Source: Planctomycetota bacterium (GTDB lineage Bacteria; Planctomycetota; Phycisphaerae; SM23-33; FEN-1343). From it: a DNA stretch of 6,916 nucleotides. Shown one piece after another: positions 4,546 through 6,916 of this stretch. Every line of letters starts with the position of its first letter. The stretch's first letter is position 1. The notes under the pieces were generated by a model, which saw nothing but the letters and a program-made list of their open reading frames with translations, searched no databases and was not told the origin of the DNA. The stretch lies in NCBI GenBank assembly GCA_013203365.1, contig JABMQG010000086.1, positions 1 through 6,916 on the forward strand, read 5' to 3'. A program made the position numbers and the translations under genes.

Positions 4546-6916
4546 CACAAGCGACAGTAAACGGCGGAGCTGGTAAAGACGCGAATGTGCATAAGATGGT
4601 AATGATCGATGGAAACGAGGCGGCTGCCTACGCAGCCCACAAGACCAACGAGGTTTGCGCGATATACCCGATCACGCCGTCTTCAGCGATGGGCGAGTGG
4701 GCGGACGCATGGAGCGCCATGGGCCGAAAGAATATCTGGGGCACCGTACCGCTGGTTTGCGAAATGCAAAGCGAAGGCGGCGCCAGTGGCGCGGTTCACG
4801 GCGCGTTGCAGACCGGGGCGTTGTGTACTACGTTCACGGCCTCTCAGGGCCTGCTGCTGATGATACCGAACATGTTCAAGATTGCCGGGGAGCTGACGGC
4901 TACGGTGTTCCACGTCTCGGCCAGGTCTCTGGCGTGTCAGGCGTTGAGCATCTTCGGCGACCACAGCGACGTGATGGCCGTGCGGTCCACCGGATTCGCC
5001 ATGCTCGCCAGTAACAGCGTACAGGAGATCGGCGACTTTGCCCTCATCGCCCAGGCCGCCACGCTTTCGGCCCGCGTGCCGTTCGTGCACTTTTTCGACG
5101 GGTTCCGTTCCAGCCATGAGGTGAACAAGATCGAGCAGCTCAGCGACGAGGTCATTCGCGCGATGATCGACGAAGAGCTGGTAATCGCCCACCGCTTGCG
5201 AGCGCTGTCGCCGGACAGGCCGGTTTTACGAGGCACCGCCCAGAATCCGGACGTGTACTTCCAGGGCCGCGAGACGGTCAACCCATATTACCTTCGGTGC
5301 CCACAGATCGTTCAGGATGCCATGGACAAATTCGCGGGTCTGACGGGTCGGCAGTACAAGCTGTTCGACTACGTTGGCGCAGCCGACGCCGAGCGCGTGA
5401 TCGTGCTGATGGGCTCCGGTGCGGAGGCCGCCGACGAAGCGGTGGAATACCTTGTGGGCCGAGGCGAGAAGGTTGGTTTGCTGAAGGTTCGGCTGTATCG
5501 GCCGTTCAGCGTGAAGCACTTCGCCGATGCCCTGCCGGCGACGGTGAAGGCCATTGCGGTCCTCGACCGCACCAAGGAGCCGGGCGCGATCGGCGAACCA
5601 TTGTATGAGGATGCGATTACAGCCTTGACCGAGGTGGGCAGGACCGTGAAGGTTTTCGGCGGCAGGTACGGGCTCTCAAGCAAAGAGTTCACGCCAGGGA
5701 TGGTCAAGGGCGTTCTGGACAACCTCGCCGCCGGCGAGCCGAAGAACCACTTCACCGTCGGGATAAACGACGACGTGACGCACACGAGCATCGAATATCC
5801 CGCCGACCTGGTGACCGAGCCGAAAGGCACGGTGCGTTGCATGTTCTACGGTCTGGGCAGCGACGGGACGGTGGGCGCGAACCACAACTCCATCAAGATC
5901 ATCGGGGAGGAAACGGACAATTACGCCCAGGGCTACTTCGTGTACGACTCAAAGAAGGCCGGGGCCGTCACTGTCAGCCACCTGCGCTTCGGGCCCAAGC
6001 CGATTCGGAGCACGTATCTGGTGAACGCGGCGGACTTCGTCGCATGTCACCAGGCGGTGTTCCTGGAGAAATTCGACATACTCTCGGCGGCTTCGCCGGG
6101 TGCGGTTTTTCTGCTGAACAGCCCGTACCCTACCGATGAGGTATGGGACAAGTTGCCTCGCCCCGTTCAGCAGCAGATTATCGACAAGAAGTTGAAGTTC
6201 CACGTCATCGACGGCTACAAGGTTGCCGAGCAGGCGGGCATGGGCCAGCGGGTAAACACGATCATGCAGACCTGCTTTTTTGCGATAAGCGGCATACTGC
6301 CGAAAGATGAGGCAATCGCCAAGATCAAAGAGACCATCAGGAAGACGTACGGCAAGAAGGGCGACCAGATCGTGCAGATGAACTTCGCGGCGGTGGACGC
6401 GGCGTTGGAGAACCTGCACGAGATTCCTGTTCCTGCCAAAGTTACGAGCAAGATCGAAATGCCGCCTGTCGTTTCGGATGAGGCTCCGGAGTTCGTCAAG
6501 TGCGTCACGGCCCAGATCATGATCGGCAAGGGGGACGGGTTGCCGGTTTCGGCGATGCCTGACGACGGTACCTGGCCGACGGCGACGACCCAGTGGGAGA
6601 AACGCAATATAGCCTTGTCTATCCCGGCGTGGGAGCCCGACGTCTGCATCCAGTGCGGCAAGTGCTCGATCGTGTGCCCTCACGCGGCGATTCGGATGAA
6701 GATATACGACGCCGGCTCACTCGACGGCGCCCCTAAGACGTTCAAGAGCGCCGATGCACGCGGTAAGGAGTTCGCAGGCAAGAAGTGCACCATCCAGGTC
6801 GCCCCTGAAGACTGCACGGGCTGCACCACCTGCGTACAGACCTGCCCGGCCAAGGACAAGGTGAATCCCGATCGCAAGGCCATCAACATGACCGAGCAGA
6901 TACCTGTCAGGGCCGC
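4542..6916 (+). CDS. nifJ: Pyruvate:ferredoxin (flavodoxin) oxidoreductase, N-terminal two thirds
   Basis: This cytoplasmic enzyme converts pyruvate and CoA to acetyl-CoA and CO2 while reducing ferredoxin. The frame is open to the window edge with 791 codons and no stop; single-chain members have about 1,170-1,200 residues. ATG at 4542 has GGAG (4532-4535) six bases upstream. The domains run in canonical order. A thiamine-pyrimidine domain covers about 19-250, with YPITPSS at 42-48. A transketolase-C-like domain covers about 271-370. The gamma-subunit domain covers about 433-620, with GLGSDGTVGANHNSIKIIG, followed by the EKR region. Two 4Fe-4S motifs come next, C702/705/708/712 and C758/761/764/768, each ending in Cys-Pro. 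T45, E78 and R128 have the same spacing as Thr31, Glu64 and Arg114 of the Desulfovibrio africanus enzyme, which contact substrate and cofactor. The third cluster and the thiamine-diphosphate domain lie beyond the window. Nothing nitrogen-fixation-specific is nearby, so a general fermentative role is inferred. Confidence 0.95.
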   Translation, partial: MTQATVNGGAGKDANVHKMVMIDGNEAAAYAAHKTNEVCAIYPITPSSAMGEWADAWSAMGRKNIWGTVPLVCEMQSEGGASGAVHGALQTGALCTTFTASQGLLLMIPNMFKIAGELTATVFHVSARSLACQALSIFGDHSDVMAVRSTGFAMLASNSVQEIGDFALIAQAATLSARVPFVHFFDGFRSSHEVNKIEQLSDEVIRAMIDEELVIAHRLRALSPDRPVLRGTAQNPDVYFQGRETVNPYYLRCPQIVQDAMDKFAGLTGRQYKLFDYVGAADAERVIVLMGSGAEAADEAVEYLVGRGEKVGLLKVRLYRPFSVKHFADALPATVKAIAVLDRTKEPGAIGEPLYEDAITALTEVGRTVKVFGGRYGLSSKEFTPGMVKGVLDNLAAGEPKNHFTVGINDDVTHTSIEYPADLVTEPKGTVRCMFYGLGSDGTVGANHNSIKIIGEETDNYAQGYFVYDSKKAGAVTVSHLRFGPKPIRSTYLVNAADFVACHQAVFLEKFDILSAASPGAVFLLNSPYPTDEVWDKLPRPVQQQIIDKKLKFHVIDGYKVAEQAGMGQRVNTIMQTCFFAISGILPKDEAIAKIKETIRKTYGKKGDQIVQMNFAAVDAALENLHEIPVPAKVTSKIEMPPVVSDEAPEFVKCVTAQIMIGKGDGLPVSAMPDDGTWPTATTQWEKRNIALSIPAWEPDVCIQCGKCSIVCPHAAIRMKIYDAGSLDGAPKTFKSADARGKEFAGKKCTIQVAPEDCTGCTTCVQTCPAKDKVNPDRKAINMTEQIPVRA

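Noticed and set aside
5949..6683. A 244-residue minus-strand frame, and similar ones at 4683-5192 and 5369-5842
   Set aside because: They lie opposite the PFOR coding sequence, are Arg/His/Leu-rich in the way of GC-rich antisense frames, and carry no domain.

Overview
The window holds a stretch of a fairly GC-rich bacterial chromosome with four protein-coding loci. Gene content suggests an anaerobic or facultatively anaerobic bacterium, because it carries a pyruvate:ferredoxin oxidoreductase of the single-chain NifJ type. The style of the L-aspartate oxidase N-terminus and the mix of genes remind me of Planctomycetota, perhaps Phycisphaerae. That assignment is from memory of the families and is tentative. 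I saw no rRNA, tRNA, CRISPR array, transposase or integrase, and no sign of a mobile element.

Layout. Positions 1-84 are non-coding and hold a weak hairpin just past the end of a minus-strand gene. A divergent thymidylate synthase-family gene occupies 85-924 on the minus strand, with a leader containing three A7/T7 tracts. A divergent promoter region (about 925-1227) separates it from the plus-strand genes. The plus strand then carries a VanZ-like multispanning membrane protein (1228-2409) whose third membrane module continues in the next reading frame to 2551, so it is most likely frameshifted. A 150-base gap with short tandem repeats and a TTGACA box follows. Next is nadB, L-aspartate oxidase (2702-4336), with essentially all known active-site residues present. 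A 205-base gap contains two perfect hairpins and a small overlapping reading frame. The first two thirds of a pyruvate:ferredoxin oxidoreductase (4542 to the window end) close the window; that gene runs off the right edge.

Function. The enzymes serve core metabolism: dTMP synthesis (thymidylate synthase), the first step of de novo NAD synthesis (NadB), and acetyl-CoA/reduced ferredoxin production from pyruvate (PFOR). They are not an obvious functional cluster. The gaps of 150-300 bases, each with promoter-like or structured sequence, suggest separate transcription units rather than one operon. I found no convincing new multi-gene system. The most useful second-look items are the frameshift and threefold repeat in the VanZ-like gene, the divergent active-site signature of the thymidylate synthase relative, the hairpin plus T-tract leader of that gene, and the structured leader of the PFOR gene.
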